Source: Hyphomicrobiales bacterium (lineage in GTDB: Bacteria; Pseudomonadota; Alphaproteobacteria; Rhizobiales; Rhizobiaceae). From it: a DNA stretch of 64,000 nucleotides. Shown one piece after another: positions 1 to 9,279 of the stretch. Location: the NCBI GenBank assembly GCA_900469625.1, contig UBXV01000040.1, positions 1-64,000 on the forward strand, given 5' to 3'. Below the pieces are notes generated by a model, which did not search any database, had not been told where the DNA came from, and was given only the letters and a program-made list of their open reading frames with translations. The stretch's first letter is position 1. Every line of letters begins with the position of its first letter. The position numbers were made by a program, and so were the translations under genes.

Positions 1-310
1 CGCTCACCGGACGCTCACGAGAATGCGATGGGACCGACGGTTCCGAGACAACGGGCTGGGCTGCAGGTGTGGCCTCCGACACGATTACAGGCACCAACGT
101 GTTCGCCGTCTGCATCGACGGCTCCTCAATACGACAAAACTCCTTGCGCCAACGGAAGAGCTGACTGACGTGGATCCCGGCTGCGCGGGCGATCTCGGAG
201 AGCACTGCGCCCGGTTCAAGGCAGGCAGCGACGAGGCGTTCCTTGTCGTCGCGGGACCAGCGCCGCCGGCGCTCGACGGACGTGATCACTTCAATCGGAT
301 GCTTCGTCAT
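1..310 (-). CDS. tnpA: IS66 accessory protein TnpA (partial)
   Basis: This frame starts at 310 and stays open to the window edge, giving about 103 residues without a stop. The N-terminal half is a helix-turn-helix of the IS3/IS66 TnpA type: a basic segment (VERRRRWSRDDKERLV), then a helix with AGIHVSQLFRWRKE. In IS66 elements this protein works with TnpB and the large TnpC transposase, and its exact role is poorly known. The C-terminus and tnpB/tnpC lie outside the window, so I cannot tell whether the element is intact. An 18-base perfect palindrome sits 10 bases upstream of the start codon. Confidence 0.7.
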   Translation of the reverse strand, partial: MTKHPIEVITSVERRRRWSRDDKERLVAACLEPGAVLSEIARAAGIHVSQLFRWRKEFCRIEEPSMQTANTLVPVIVSEATPAAQPVVSEPSVPSHSRERPVS

Positions 311-319
311 ATGACTACT

Positions 320-337
320 CCTAGTGCTAGCACTAGG
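320..337. repeat. 18-bp perfect palindrome upstream of tnpA
   Basis: CCTAGTGCTAGCACTAGG equals its own reverse complement over all 18 bases. It lies just upstream of the tnpA start, inside the IS end. It could be an operator for the transposase operon, or a hairpin that limits transcription or translation entering from outside. Both roles are inference. Confidence 0.7.
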
Positions 338-453
338 ACTTCCGATGTTTGGTATCACCTCACAAGACGGCCTTCACCGGAGGCTTACATTCGTTCGAGC
401 ACTGAGCAAGGACCTTTACTTGGTAGGACCTTGCAGCTTCGAGATTTCAGATC

Positions 454-1392
454 TTAGTCACTCCACATGCTATTGTAGGCCGGCCGGAACCGAGGTTCCG
501 CTCGCTTGGCGAGTATCTCCATTACCTCCAAGACCCTACTCAAGTATTTGCTGTCCTTATTATAGTCGCCGATGGTCAGCTGGACTCGCATGTAATTAGG
601 CTCTTCAAAATGGTACCTCCAAGAATCTGACAGTTTTTCCGTGCCCAGCTTAACGCTTTCCTCATCAGTCAACGCTTTAGACGAGGCCACCTGCATAATA
701 CCAGTTGTACGCTTTTGCCTCCAGAAGCACAGACGTTCGATCGTCCGCATAGAAGGCGGCCGGCAATAATCCTCATAAATGAGGATAGAATAGGCTATGA
801 GCTTAAGCTTTTCTTCGGAGATACTCTCGTTAATGAGCGCTCCATATAAACGTTCCGCGCTATTATAGCTTCGCTGTATGAACGCATTGCGCCTCCTGTC
901 TCCAGGTCCACCAGACACGGTCACTTTGTTGGCGGCGGCGTAGAGGAAGGCGAAAATGGCCAGCCACAACTCATTCCCGGCTGCATCAAGATTCGGCAGC
1001 AGAGATCGATTGGGAAGGATCAGGGACTGGTAGGTCAACCACGCGGCTCCAAGGCCGACGGCCGAATGGAAAACGAACCGTGGCCAACTGACAAGCCGTT
1101 GCATGTTCATAACTAAGATGTAAATGGCGCGAAGCGCATAATAATAGATCGCGATCCAATAGATGCCGACGCGAAGGTCTGCATAGCCTGCAGCGACAGT
1201 CGCCGCCGACAGCGCCACCATGAACACAGCCGGAGCAAGTGCCCGAATAAAAAAATTTAGGGCAAGCGACTCGTTCGGCTCCTCGAAAAGGGTGGTGCTG
1301 GCATAACCAAAATCAGTGGCATGCTCGCCGATCCAATTGACCAGCTGGAACAATATCAGTGCTAAGGCGATGTGCGCTGCGGTCAGTGCCAT
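454..1392 (-). CDS. Integral membrane protein of unknown function, defence-island neighbour
   Basis: The protein has 312 residues. The N-terminal ~165 residues hold about five hydrophobic segments: near 5-22, 45-70, 75-98, 105-128 and 140-160. A hydrophilic C-terminal half follows and is probably cytoplasmic. That half contains a conserved-looking stretch with YEDYCRPP and, about 20 residues later, TTGIMQV. I recall similar motifs from uncharacterised membrane proteins and from lysozyme-like folds, but I cannot name a family. The gene lies about 90 bases downstream of the EVE-HNH endonuclease on the same strand, so the two may be co-transcribed. A membrane effector beside a nuclease and a SIR2 protein would suit a phage-defence locus, but this is inferred from context only. 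Confidence 0.7.
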   Translation of the reverse strand: MALTAAHIALALILFQLVNWIGEHATDFGYASTTLFEEPNESLALNFFIRALAPAVFMVALSAATVAAGYADLRVGIYWIAIYYYALRAIYILVMNMQRLVSWPRFVFHSAVGLGAAWLTYQSLILPNRSLLPNLDAAGNELWLAIFAFLYAAANKVTVSGGPGDRRRNAFIQRSYNSAERLYGALINESISEEKLKLIAYSILIYEDYCRPPSMRTIERLCFWRQKRTTGIMQVASSKALTDEESVKLGTEKLSDSWRYHFEEPNYMRVQLTIGDYNKDSKYLSRVLEVMEILAKRAEPRFRPAYNSMWSD

Positions 1393-1481
1393 TCTTACGT
1401 GCTCGGTTGGTTTTGTTGCGAAAACTCTTGTTTGGTCTTCCGCTAGATTGCAAGCGGTCGTATTCCTGCGCGGTCAACCCT

Positions 1482-3836
1482 TCAAATCATGCCCTCGCTA
1501 ACCTGCAATGCCTTCGAGACGCACTCCGCTTCGCCGATGGTATCCCTGGCATCCGTGGTTTCGGTTGCCAAAGGGATCTTCGTTTTCATGATTTTCAGCG
1601 TGTCGGCAGGTAATCTGAAAATGAAGTGATCTTCATTGATTGTCACATCGACTTTGCCGTAGTGAACTTCGCGATGGTGGTTGGCGCAAAGTGTCACAAC
1701 GTTTGTCGCTGATAAGGTTCCGACCTCTTTAGTCGAAACGGGCATGACATGATGCGCTTCTACGTAGTGGCCGCCATTGCGCTTTTCGAAGCCCATCGGG
1801 TTTTGGTCCAGCGCCTCACAAATCTGACATTTGTGACCGTTGATCTTCTTGACCTGGTTACCGATCGGGCCACGTTCAATCCCTTTACTTTCGCGTGCTT
1901 TAACTTCCGGACTCGCGTTAAGGTATTTTTCCTCGAGCTCACGAAGTCTGGATGAGTCAGTTACTTGTTGCACTGGCCCCGCGACCCGATACAGGTCCTC
2001 GCCAATACTATTAACAATTGCGCTGAAGTCGTTACGAGATACACGGAAAGTGGCCGACTGAAACCCTTCCAATATCTGCGACGATAGGGTTGGCCTGATT
2101 TTGCGCATTTCCTCGATCGTCAAGGGGGCTGCCAAGTACTTGCGAAGATATCTAAGCTTAATCGTTGGCCAGCCTATTTCGCGGCTCTGGCCTTTTGCCC
2201 AATAGGGGCTATCGGCGCCTGTTCCCGGATAGGCCGAGCTTTCCACCTCACACAGCGCATAGATTCCCGGGTGAAGCGGCCGTCCCCCCTGCAATTCTGA
2301 TTTCGTGCGGCGATCAACACCTACGCGAACCAGACCCAGTTGGCCTGGCGCGAAGTGCTTTGCATCTGACTTGCTAACACTCCAGGTATCGAGCGTTTCG
2401 CTTGACGTAAGCAATTTCTCGATGTGCCAGATCTTGGGATTGCAAACGAAGACCCAATAAGGTGGCTCGTCACGCGCTCGCACAGACGTGGACACCAGCA
2501 CGCCAGTCGCTCTCGCTACTTCTATCTCGGCGACCAAGGCGGCAGATGCCTGGCGCAGTTGCTTTCGATTTCCGGCGTAGTGCAGCCAAACATCCTCTTC
2601 GAGTTTGCTACCGCCTTGCAGAATGCCCTTCCCTCCGACTTTGAATGCGGGATCCCATCGCCGAAAGTTCAACAGCTTCTTGGAGACGCCATTTGGGTTT
2701 CTCAACGTCGCGAAAGTTATGTGGCCACGAATGATCGCTAGATCTCGTAGCAACTCTGACAGACGAATGACCTCGGGATGTTCTGTTGGATATGAGGTGC
2801 CCTCAAGGCGAAAATAGAGATCGAGCCCAAGAAGATGTTCCTCCCAACTCCATTTGTGTGAACGTGCCGGCGTGAACGTAGCTGGCTCTACTTCAATTTG
2901 AGACTCTCGCGGGCCACCACCCAAGTTGTATGCCCATGCTCGGATACTCTCCTCGTTGGACTTCATCGCCACGTTCCAGGGATCGCTCGCTCGTCCTGGC
3001 AGCTCCCGTGTTGTCAGTACTAGGCGGTCGAAATCTCGCTCGTTCCAACGAAACTCCTTTGCTGCACGCTGCATCTCATCAACTGGATAGGGCCAATCCC
3101 GTCCTTGCTGTTGCCACGCCATCGAGTATTGAAGGTCGGCCGTGAGGCCTAGCGGAGGGACCCCGTTCAAGTAGCAAGCAAAATCGACCCGCGATTGAAC
3201 CTGACCACTGTGACGGTCGGCGTTCTCCCGTTCCAGAACACCGGCGGCTTGTGCGTTGGTGTATCCACGCAAGAAGCCGGAGTTCGCATCCGCCCGTTCT
3301 TTAAGCCAACGCAATAGCTTCTCGGTATCGCGCTGAATAAGTTTGTTCGCTGCGACGGGCGGGCTATTGGTTAGCGTCGGCTTGCCCAACGTACGACGAG
3401 CATACCAAATTGCACTGGGCGTAAAATACTCTTCGTATGCGTCTACGATGTCTTCGAAGGCCGTAGCCCCTTCTTTGGCCAATTCCCGAAAGCCCTGTCT
3501 TGGAGAGGAGGTTGATACCGCTCTCTCCGCTGTGGCGATCAACCCGTACGTTCTGAGTTGCGCAATCGTTCGCCCGGCATTGCTACCTAGCAGTTTTTTT
3601 ACGCCAACATACTCGCAAACGACTTTGAAGAGCTGCCGCTCTGCTGGATTGAAATTATCAGGAATGAGGTCGGTGTTATCGAGAATGAAGGCCTCGGCAA
3701 GTTCGCGTGCGCGTCTCCGTAGCGCATCAGAAAAGCGCGCACTTAGTTCACCTTTTTGTGAGGCTTCCTTTTCAAGCCTTCGAAGGGCTTTGAAGTCATG
3801 AGCATGGTCGGGTGAGATGTTGAGCGTAGCATCCAT
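1482..3836 (-). CDS. EVE-HNH endonuclease, probable modification-dependent (type IV) restriction enzyme
   Basis: The protein has 784 residues. I start it at the ATG at 3836, which has AAGGGGAC at a good ribosome-binding distance, rather than at an in-frame start 14 codons earlier. Residues ~455-600 look like an EVE/PUA-like domain (YWVFVCNPKIW near its start), a fold used to flip and read modified cytosine. Residues ~669-727 are an HNH nuclease with CQIC, EAHHVMPVS and NVVTLCANHHREVHYG, giving the paired CxxC/CxxH-type zinc ligands and the catalytic His. The region before the EVE domain holds a helical segment (WSWEEHLLGLDLYF) common in large HNH restriction proteins. EVE-HNH proteins such as VcaM4I restrict phage DNA with 5-methyl- or 5-hydroxymethylcytosine; here that specificity is inferred. 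The gene is divergent from the SIR2 gene. Confidence 0.8.
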   Translation of the reverse strand: MDATLNISPDHAHDFKALRRLEKEASQKGELSARFSDALRRRARELAEAFILDNTDLIPDNFNPAERQLFKVVCEYVGVKKLLGSNAGRTIAQLRTYGLIATAERAVSTSSPRQGFRELAKEGATAFEDIVDAYEEYFTPSAIWYARRTLGKPTLTNSPPVAANKLIQRDTEKLLRWLKERADANSGFLRGYTNAQAAGVLERENADRHSGQVQSRVDFACYLNGVPPLGLTADLQYSMAWQQQGRDWPYPVDEMQRAAKEFRWNERDFDRLVLTTRELPGRASDPWNVAMKSNEESIRAWAYNLGGGPRESQIEVEPATFTPARSHKWSWEEHLLGLDLYFRLEGTSYPTEHPEVIRLSELLRDLAIIRGHITFATLRNPNGVSKKLLNFRRWDPAFKVGGKGILQGGSKLEEDVWLHYAGNRKQLRQASAALVAEIEVARATGVLVSTSVRARDEPPYWVFVCNPKIWHIEKLLTSSETLDTWSVSKSDAKHFAPGQLGLVRVGVDRRTKSELQGGRPLHPGIYALCEVESSAYPGTGADSPYWAKGQSREIGWPTIKLRYLRKYLAAPLTIEEMRKIRPTLSSQILEGFQSATFRVSRNDFSAIVNSIGEDLYRVAGPVQQVTDSSRLRELEEKYLNASPEVKARESKGIERGPIGNQVKKINGHKCQICEALDQNPMGFEKRNGGHYVEAHHVMPVSTKEVGTLSATNVVTLCANHHREVHYGKVDVTINEDHFIFRLPADTLKIMKTKIPLATETTDARDTIGEAECVSKALQVSEGMI

Positions 3837-4009
3837 ATTCGTCCCCTTTTCACGAAGGCAGTCTTGCCTCCAGATCAATCAGGGATTGTTGAATTTTTTG
3901 ACAATGCCTGCTTCGCCTCGGGCGCGGGCTTCAACGTAGGGATGCGCTTGTATGGCGTGGAATTACCCGATAGCTTCTGCACGAAGAGCGTAAGTGCCGG
4001 AAGAAGTGT

Positions 4010-6019
4010 ATGCCACAGTTTATAGCCGATGGCCCGATTGTTCCCGACAAACTAGTACATGACCTAGAAGACGATCGAGTGGTAATCTTCTGTGGCGCAG
4101 GAATCTCTATGGGAGCCGGGCTGCCCAGCTATGCCGGTCTCGTCAAACATTGCTACACCGGCCTAAGGCAATCACTGCCAGACGATCAAAGCAGGGAGTG
4201 GGACTGGCCAGATCGGATGCTTACCGCACTTGAAAGCCGCTTTGGCGCTGACCAGGTCCGACCGCTTGTATCTAAGAGGCTGACGAAGCGACCAAAGGAT
4301 CTGCCAGTTCACCATGCGATCCTTCGTCTTGCGCGATTGCGACGGCTTGAAGGCTTGCGGCTGGTAACGACAAACTTCGACACCTTCTTTGAACGCGCGG
4401 CAAAAAGTAAGGGTGTCAAATACGAATGGCACACCGGTCCAATGCTGCCGATCCCCCGAAATGATCACCGGGGGTCGTGGCGAAGTGCCGTGTATTTGCA
4501 CGGCCGTCTCGGACGCTCCCAGCTCGTTCTGAATAGTGCCGATTTTGGTGCTGCTTATCTTACCGACGGGTGGGCTGCTCGGTTTGTTTCCCGCCTTTTC
4601 GCGGAGTTCACGGTGCTTTTCATCGGGTACAGCATGAACGATCCTGTGTTGAGATATATGACGGATGCATTCGCGGCTGAAGCCGCTGAAGCTCGATCAT
4701 CAGTGGCCCGCGGACCGGCTTACATATTCGTATCCCACAAGGATGGGGAGATACCAAAGTCTGAGTTTTACAAAGACCGTAATCTTCATCCCATTTTCTA
4801 TAATGAAGGCGCGGACGAGGCGCATACTGCATTGCGCGACACACTTACCGCGTGGGCAAATTTCCGTTCTGACGCGCTAGCAAGTGTTTCTGGGTTGATC
4901 AGTTCGATCGCTGTTCAGCGCCCGGATGCAATCAATCCAACAGACACCTCCAACTTGCTCTGGGCGGTTTCAGAGCGGCCGAACGACAATGGCCACGGTG
5001 GCAAGGTTTTCTCAGAGGTCGAGCCGACGCCGCCAATTCAGTGGTTTGATGAATTTGAACGTCGCGAACGCGAGGTATGGGCAGACCACAATAAAGCGTG
5101 TCTCGAAGCCGACAAATTTGGGCGCCATAGGCCGCCAAAGCCGGAGATGCATTTCGGGGCGCTTTTCCCACAGCGGGCTGATGGTGAAGTACGGCTTTCA
5201 CCTACGTCGCTGCACCTCGCAAGTTGGCTGGTACGGCATCTTGGCGATCGCGGTCTTGTGGAGCGTGTAATTGGAAAGCGTCGTGCTGGCTATCAGCTAC
5301 ACCCGCGCCTACGCGGTACTATACGTCAGCGTCTTCGGGACGGCTCGGCATTGCCTGCCGGGTTTCAGTTGTTCTGGAAGCTAGTAACAGCTGAAGCAAT
5401 CACGATGCAAGCAAACGCGCAACCCGAGTTGACAGACGAGTTACTGCAAACACTTGTAGTTCCCTTAGACAATCGGTGGCTCAGGCATACACTCTGTGAG
5501 GCTTTTCGACCATTGCTGACTTTATCGCCATCGTTTGATTGGCCCGAGGAAAGCAAGAAACAAGCGTACGATCATCTTTCTCAACTGGTGGACGCCGAGG
5601 TCGATTTGTGTGGCGGGAAGGCCCTGCAATATGCGGCGTCAGAGGTTATCTCACATGTGGCGGATGACGCGTTCTGGGTAGCTACGGTCGATGATCTAAC
5701 ATGCTTGCTTCGACAAACCCTTGATCTCTACGGTTTGGCAGAAAAAGCTAACGCTCGCTCCGATCCGAGCATCTACCATCGTCCTTCCATAACTCCCCAC
5801 GTCCAGAACAAGGGCTTTCGCCTTTGGACCGTGCTTATTGACCTATTGTGGCATGCCTGGATTCGAGTAGACGCTAGTGATCAGAACAAGAGCAGGTCTT
5901 GCGTTATGCAGTGGAGCAATCTGCCCTATCTTGCATTCAGAAGGTTGGCGCTCGCTGCGATGCAACGCAGCCGGAATTTCACTGCAAAGGAGCGCCTGGA
6001 GTTACTGATCAATGGTTGA
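4010..6019 (+). CDS. SIR2-domain defence protein, N-terminal part (split from the next frame)
   Basis: The first ~270 of 669 residues form a SIR2-type NAD-binding domain: GAGIS at 29-33, TNFD at 121-124, a catalytic-type His in LHG at 164, and GYSMND at 206-211. Bacterial SIR2 defence proteins typically deplete NAD+ on phage infection and abort growth. The rest is helical and matches what I recall of the DUF4020 region that follows SIR2 in proteins of about 1,250-1,300 residues. The frame ends at a TGA at 6017-6019, and family similarity continues at once in another frame starting at 6012. The protein therefore looks cut in two, either by a frameshift or by translational coupling. It is divergent from the EVE-HNH gene, with about 170 bases between them. 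Confidence 0.8.
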   Translation: MPQFIADGPIVPDKLVHDLEDDRVVIFCGAGISMGAGLPSYAGLVKHCYTGLRQSLPDDQSREWDWPDRMLTALESRFGADQVRPLVSKRLTKRPKDLPVHHAILRLARLRRLEGLRLVTTNFDTFFERAAKSKGVKYEWHTGPMLPIPRNDHRGSWRSAVYLHGRLGRSQLVLNSADFGAAYLTDGWAARFVSRLFAEFTVLFIGYSMNDPVLRYMTDAFAAEAAEARSSVARGPAYIFVSHKDGEIPKSEFYKDRNLHPIFYNEGADEAHTALRDTLTAWANFRSDALASVSGLISSIAVQRPDAINPTDTSNLLWAVSERPNDNGHGGKVFSEVEPTPPIQWFDEFERREREVWADHNKACLEADKFGRHRPPKPEMHFGALFPQRADGEVRLSPTSLHLASWLVRHLGDRGLVERVIGKRRAGYQLHPRLRGTIRQRLRDGSALPAGFQLFWKLVTAEAITMQANAQPELTDELLQTLVVPLDNRWLRHTLCEAFRPLLTLSPSFDWPEESKKQAYDHLSQLVDAEVDLCGGKALQYAASEVISHVADDAFWVATVDDLTCLLRQTLDLYGLAEKANARSDPSIYHRPSITPHVQNKGFRLWTVLIDLLWHAWIRVDASDQNKSRSCVMQWSNLPYLAFRRLALAAMQRSRNFTAKERLELLING

Positions 6020-7802
6020 TGGTGGACTACTTTGGACCAGTGGTGCTCGAAAGGAAGCGCTTGAGCTGCTGGTTGAGCTTTGGTCTCACGCAGAGCTGCG
6101 TAACGAGATTTCGGGCGCGATTCTGGCCGGGCCTCCTTCAGTATTGATCGATCAGATACATCCCGACGAGCGTGAGAAGTCACGCGATCGGCGTATTTTT
6201 GATCGAATAGCAGTGCTTGAGCGCCTGCCCCATCAGGAACTTACTCCTGAACTCAACATTGAGTGGGAGCGATTGCGGAGCACCTACCCAAACTGGCAGG
6301 TCGCGAATGGCGAACAGGCACTATTTAGTGTTTGGACATCTAGTGACTGGGGTGGCGCGCGCAGGTCATATTCAGTCGATAGCCTCCGCTCGCTCGATGT
6401 TCTTGACGCTATTGAGGTGCTGGAAAAAGCGGGTGATGACGAAGATGGTGTGCTGGAGACCTGGCGCGAGCTCGGCAATTCGGATCCAGATCACTCTTTA
6501 GTCATCTTGGAGGAGATGGCACGTACATACCGTTATCCCGTCGAGGTTTGGCAAAAGGGCCTTTGGGGTATCAGGGAGTCGGTTAAACACTCGAACGCGA
6601 AGCAAAAGGTGTTTAAGCTACTTTTGTCGCTGCCTGAACAATTGTTGAATGACCCCAGAGTTTCCGATGCAGTTGCGGATATCGTGGATGCTGCATCTGG
6701 TGCGTCCCTAAATGCTGACGAACGCAATAGCTTTTGGCGGTTGTTTGATTTGGCGCTCGGGAAGGCGGCGCTTGACAACCGCAACAGCGAGGCGCCCGAC
6801 GACGACGAGTGGGTTAGTTCCGCTCTCAACTGTTCAATGGGGCGTCTTGCGACGGCTTTCTTTGCGGCCCTATTTGAAAGGGATCTGAGAGTAGGGGCAG
6901 GAATTCCTAACGATCTGCTTTCCAGACTTGATCTGTTGATCTCTCCTGCCGCTATCAGCCACAGACCTGCACGAGTTATAGCTGCCTCGCGCCTTTCTTA
7001 TCTCTATGCGGTTGATCCCAAATGGGCTCGGGGCGCACTTATTCCAAGTTTCAACTGGGAAGATGAAACTGAATCTCTCGCTGTCTGGCAGGGATTTGGT
7101 TGGCAGCCGCGTATCGACGAGAAGCTTTGGCAAGTACTGAAGCCACATTTCTTCTCTCTGTTTACACCGGAGAGGGTTGTTCGGTTAGGCGACTTCGGTG
7201 AGAGGCACGCCCAATTGCTCGTGGTTGTTGGAATTGAGTTTGGTGCGGAAGAGTTGCCTTTGGAGGACGCTCGAAACGCAGTATTGGCAATGCCTACACG
7301 GATCCGCTCAGAGGCCCTTTCCTGGATCGCGGAGTATCTTAGCCACCGCGGAGAGGAGATCGATCAGGTATCGGTGATGGGAGACGGTTCGCGGGCACCG
7401 CAGAATGTTGATCGGCTCTGGGTGACGCGCGTTTGGCCGCTTATTGACAGAATATGGCCACTTCAACTGGCGGAGCAGGTTGCAGAAACATCAATCCAGT
7501 TTGCTCGAATCGCCATTGGCACCGAGGATCGTTTCGCTGAGGCGGTGACTTCGCTTCGACCTTTCTTTGTGCCGGGACCCGAAGGCGGATTCTTGCGCGA
7601 GCTAACAGGGAAATCGCACCCAGAGCGCTTTCCTGCGGCAACATTTGAACTCATTGATAGGGCAGTCGATCCATTGGCGCCTCGCTATGGACAGCGCTCG
7701 CTAGGAGGGATCTTGACCAGGATTCTACAATCGCGTCCGGAGGTTGCCCAATCTATACGTTTCGCAATTTGGCAACCTTTTTTAGCCGAATCTGCACCAT
7801 GA
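6012..7802 (+). CDS. DUF4020-type C-terminal part of the SIR2 defence protein
   Basis: This frame encodes 596 residues and overlaps the end of the SIR2 frame by 8 bases (ATG at 6012, TGA at 6017-6019). Its first residues (DGGLLWTSGARKEALELL, then AAILAGPPS shortened here as AILAGPP) resemble the segment that follows RLELL-type sequence in full-length SIR2-DUF4020 proteins. I therefore read the two frames as one ~1,260-residue gene interrupted at about 6010-6020. The sequence is otherwise intact, with no further stops and ordinary codon use, which suggests a recent frameshift, a sequencing error, or a genuine two-subunit arrangement with coupled translation. No ribosome-binding site is obvious upstream of 6012. 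No catalytic residues are recognisable. The role is probably sensing or oligomerisation. Confidence 0.65.
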   Translation: MVDGGLLWTSGARKEALELLVELWSHAELRNEISGAILAGPPSVLIDQIHPDEREKSRDRRIFDRIAVLERLPHQELTPELNIEWERLRSTYPNWQVANGEQALFSVWTSSDWGGARRSYSVDSLRSLDVLDAIEVLEKAGDDEDGVLETWRELGNSDPDHSLVILEEMARTYRYPVEVWQKGLWGIRESVKHSNAKQKVFKLLLSLPEQLLNDPRVSDAVADIVDAASGASLNADERNSFWRLFDLALGKAALDNRNSEAPDDDEWVSSALNCSMGRLATAFFAALFERDLRVGAGIPNDLLSRLDLLISPAAISHRPARVIAASRLSYLYAVDPKWARGALIPSFNWEDETESLAVWQGFGWQPRIDEKLWQVLKPHFFSLFTPERVVRLGDFGERHAQLLVVVGIEFGAEELPLEDARNAVLAMPTRIRSEALSWIAEYLSHRGEEIDQVSVMGDGSRAPQNVDRLWVTRVWPLIDRIWPLQLAEQVAETSIQFARIAIGTEDRFAEAVTSLRPFFVPGPEGGFLRELTGKSHPERFPAATFELIDRAVDPLAPRYGQRSLGGILTRILQSRPEVAQSIRFAIWQPFLAESAP

Positions 7803-8109
7803 TCGAAAAGCAGGTCGATAAAGCTTTTTCACTGCTCTCTCCCGCGCACGTCCAAGTAGTCGGCTGGGTCCTGCAAATATTTTCAGCGCGGATGACAATG
7901 CCGCCGCTTCTTATAAGCCGCGAGGGAGTTGCAAATTCACACACTGTTAACCATCTGAATTAACGCCTACAATCTCGTGAACGGAATTGAACTCATCATT
8001 AATTTCCGCCATCCAGACGCCGATTTCCGCGCCTTATCACTATCGATAGGGACAAGGTATCGATAGTGATGGTTTTGGAGCCGCCAAGCGCCTAGAATCC
8101 GGTGAAAGG
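7803..8109. other. Intergenic region after the SIR2 gene
   Basis: No convincing gene is present. A 54-codon frame continues from 7801 but lacks a ribosome-binding site and family likeness. The notable content is the perfect 13-base inverted repeat with a 9-base spacer at 8036-8070, annotated separately. Confidence 0.5.
8036..8070. repeat. Perfect 13-9-13 inverted repeat, possible recombinase core site
   Basis: ATCACTATCGATA (8036-8048) and its exact reverse complement TATCGATAGTGAT (8058-8070) flank the spacer GGGACAAGG. Two inverted arms of 11-13 bp around a 6-9 bp spacer is the layout of tyrosine-recombinase crossover sites (dif, loxP, integrase core sites). The remains of a tyrosine recombinase gene begin about 40 bases downstream. 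A hairpin or a repressor operator are alternatives, but no U-tract follows. Confidence 0.5.
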
Positions 8110-9279
8110 TGCTGGACACGCAAAAACGGCAAAAACATCGCTTCCGCTTCCGTTCACCACCGAGCGGAAGAGCTGTGCCTCGACGTACTCTCGCCCTTCG
8201 ATCGGCGCGATCAGCTCGCCACTCTTCTGACCGGCGACGACTTTGCCACACTGAAAGCATCTCGCCAGCGAAGCATAAGCGGCAACACACTCCGGGCGCT
8301 CGCCTCCGATCTCGGCTATTTGGAGACCTTGTGTCAGCTCACCACCGGCCGCCCCCTGCCCCTCGCCAGCGCCGGAAAGTTTTCTCCGGAAGTTCGTCGC
8401 GCCATACCTGGCATCCCGCCAGGCGAGCTGAGGATCCATTCCACGGCATGCCAGTCGAAGTGGAAGCTGGCCTGCGGTCGCAGCTGCCTCTGCGTGCCGA
8501 CGGGCCGCATGCCCCGGGACTGTTTGACGCCGGCTAACGAGCTGGCCAATCCTCACCCGCTGGCGTGGCCTGACCGGAGCCTTCGATGGGGCGTCGCTCA
8601 AACCGGCGCTGCGACTTGCGGTCCGTGCCAGCGGCCGGCCGCGTCAACGAAAGAGCAAAAAGGGCGGTGACCGCCGATATCCTGACCAAGGTGCTGCAGG
8701 TCTGCGCCGGCGAGCGCACGGTCGATCTGCGCGATCGGGCTTGTTTCTGACGGCTTTCGCCTCCGGTGGCCGCCGCCGGTCGGAAGTCGCGGCGTTGCGC
8801 GCCGAGGACCAGATGCAGGAAGACACCGTCCAAGCCGATCCGGCCGACCCTCACTCCCCTTCCCCTGCCCTGCCTGTCAATACGCCTCAGTCGCACGAAG
8901 GCGACGACGAATGACGACAACGAACAAGTTATCCTCATCGGCCGGCCAGTGGTGGCGTCGCGACGCTGGCTCGAGGAAGCCGAGATCAAAGACGGTTCGG
9001 TATTTCGCCGTATTGACCAACGGGGAACATCGATCGGCGCGCACTCACCCCGCAATCGGTCAACTGATCCTGAAAAGCCGTTGCAGGCAGGCCGGGTTCG
9101 ACCCAGCACTGTTTTCGGGGAATGGCCTGCGATCGGGCTATCTCACCGAGGCCGCCAATCGCGGCATACCTCTGCCTGAAGCCATGCAGCAGTCGTTGCA
9201 CAAATCGGCGACGCAGGCGGCCCGCTACTACAATGATGCGGAGAGGAAACTGCGCAGCGCAGCGCGATTGGTCTTTTAG
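8110..9279 (+). pseudogene. Decayed site-specific integrase (tyrosine recombinase)
   Basis: Pieces of one integrase occur in order on the plus strand in more than one frame. The N-terminal SAM-like part (LTGDDFATLKASRQ, NTLRALASDLGYLE) is at ~8215-8330. The middle part (GERTVDLRDR, then LTAFASGGRRRSEVAALRAED) is at ~8705-8810. The C-terminal catalytic part (LEEAEIKDGSVFRRIDQ, NGLRSGYLTEAANRGIP and ARYYNDAERKLRSAARLVF) ends at the stop at 9279. The catalytic Tyr lies in ARYYND and the second Arg in GLRSGY. The His expected just before GLRSG is Asn. At least three frame changes and a TGA at ~8747 mean it cannot make a working enzyme. This integrase family is common on rhizobial plasmids. Confidence 0.75.

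Larger units (their letters stand above)
1..388 (-). mobile_element. IS66-family insertion sequence, one end
   Basis: The minus strand carries the first accessory gene of an IS66-type element. About 80 bases upstream of its start, the minus strand reads GTAAGCCTCCGGTGAAGGCC from position 388 inwards. A GTAAGC start is the usual terminal inverted repeat of IS66-family elements, so I place the element's end at about 388. The rest of the element lies to the left of the window, so its other end and target duplication cannot be seen. The element borders the defence genes that follow, which fits an island assembled by transposition. Confidence 0.55.
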
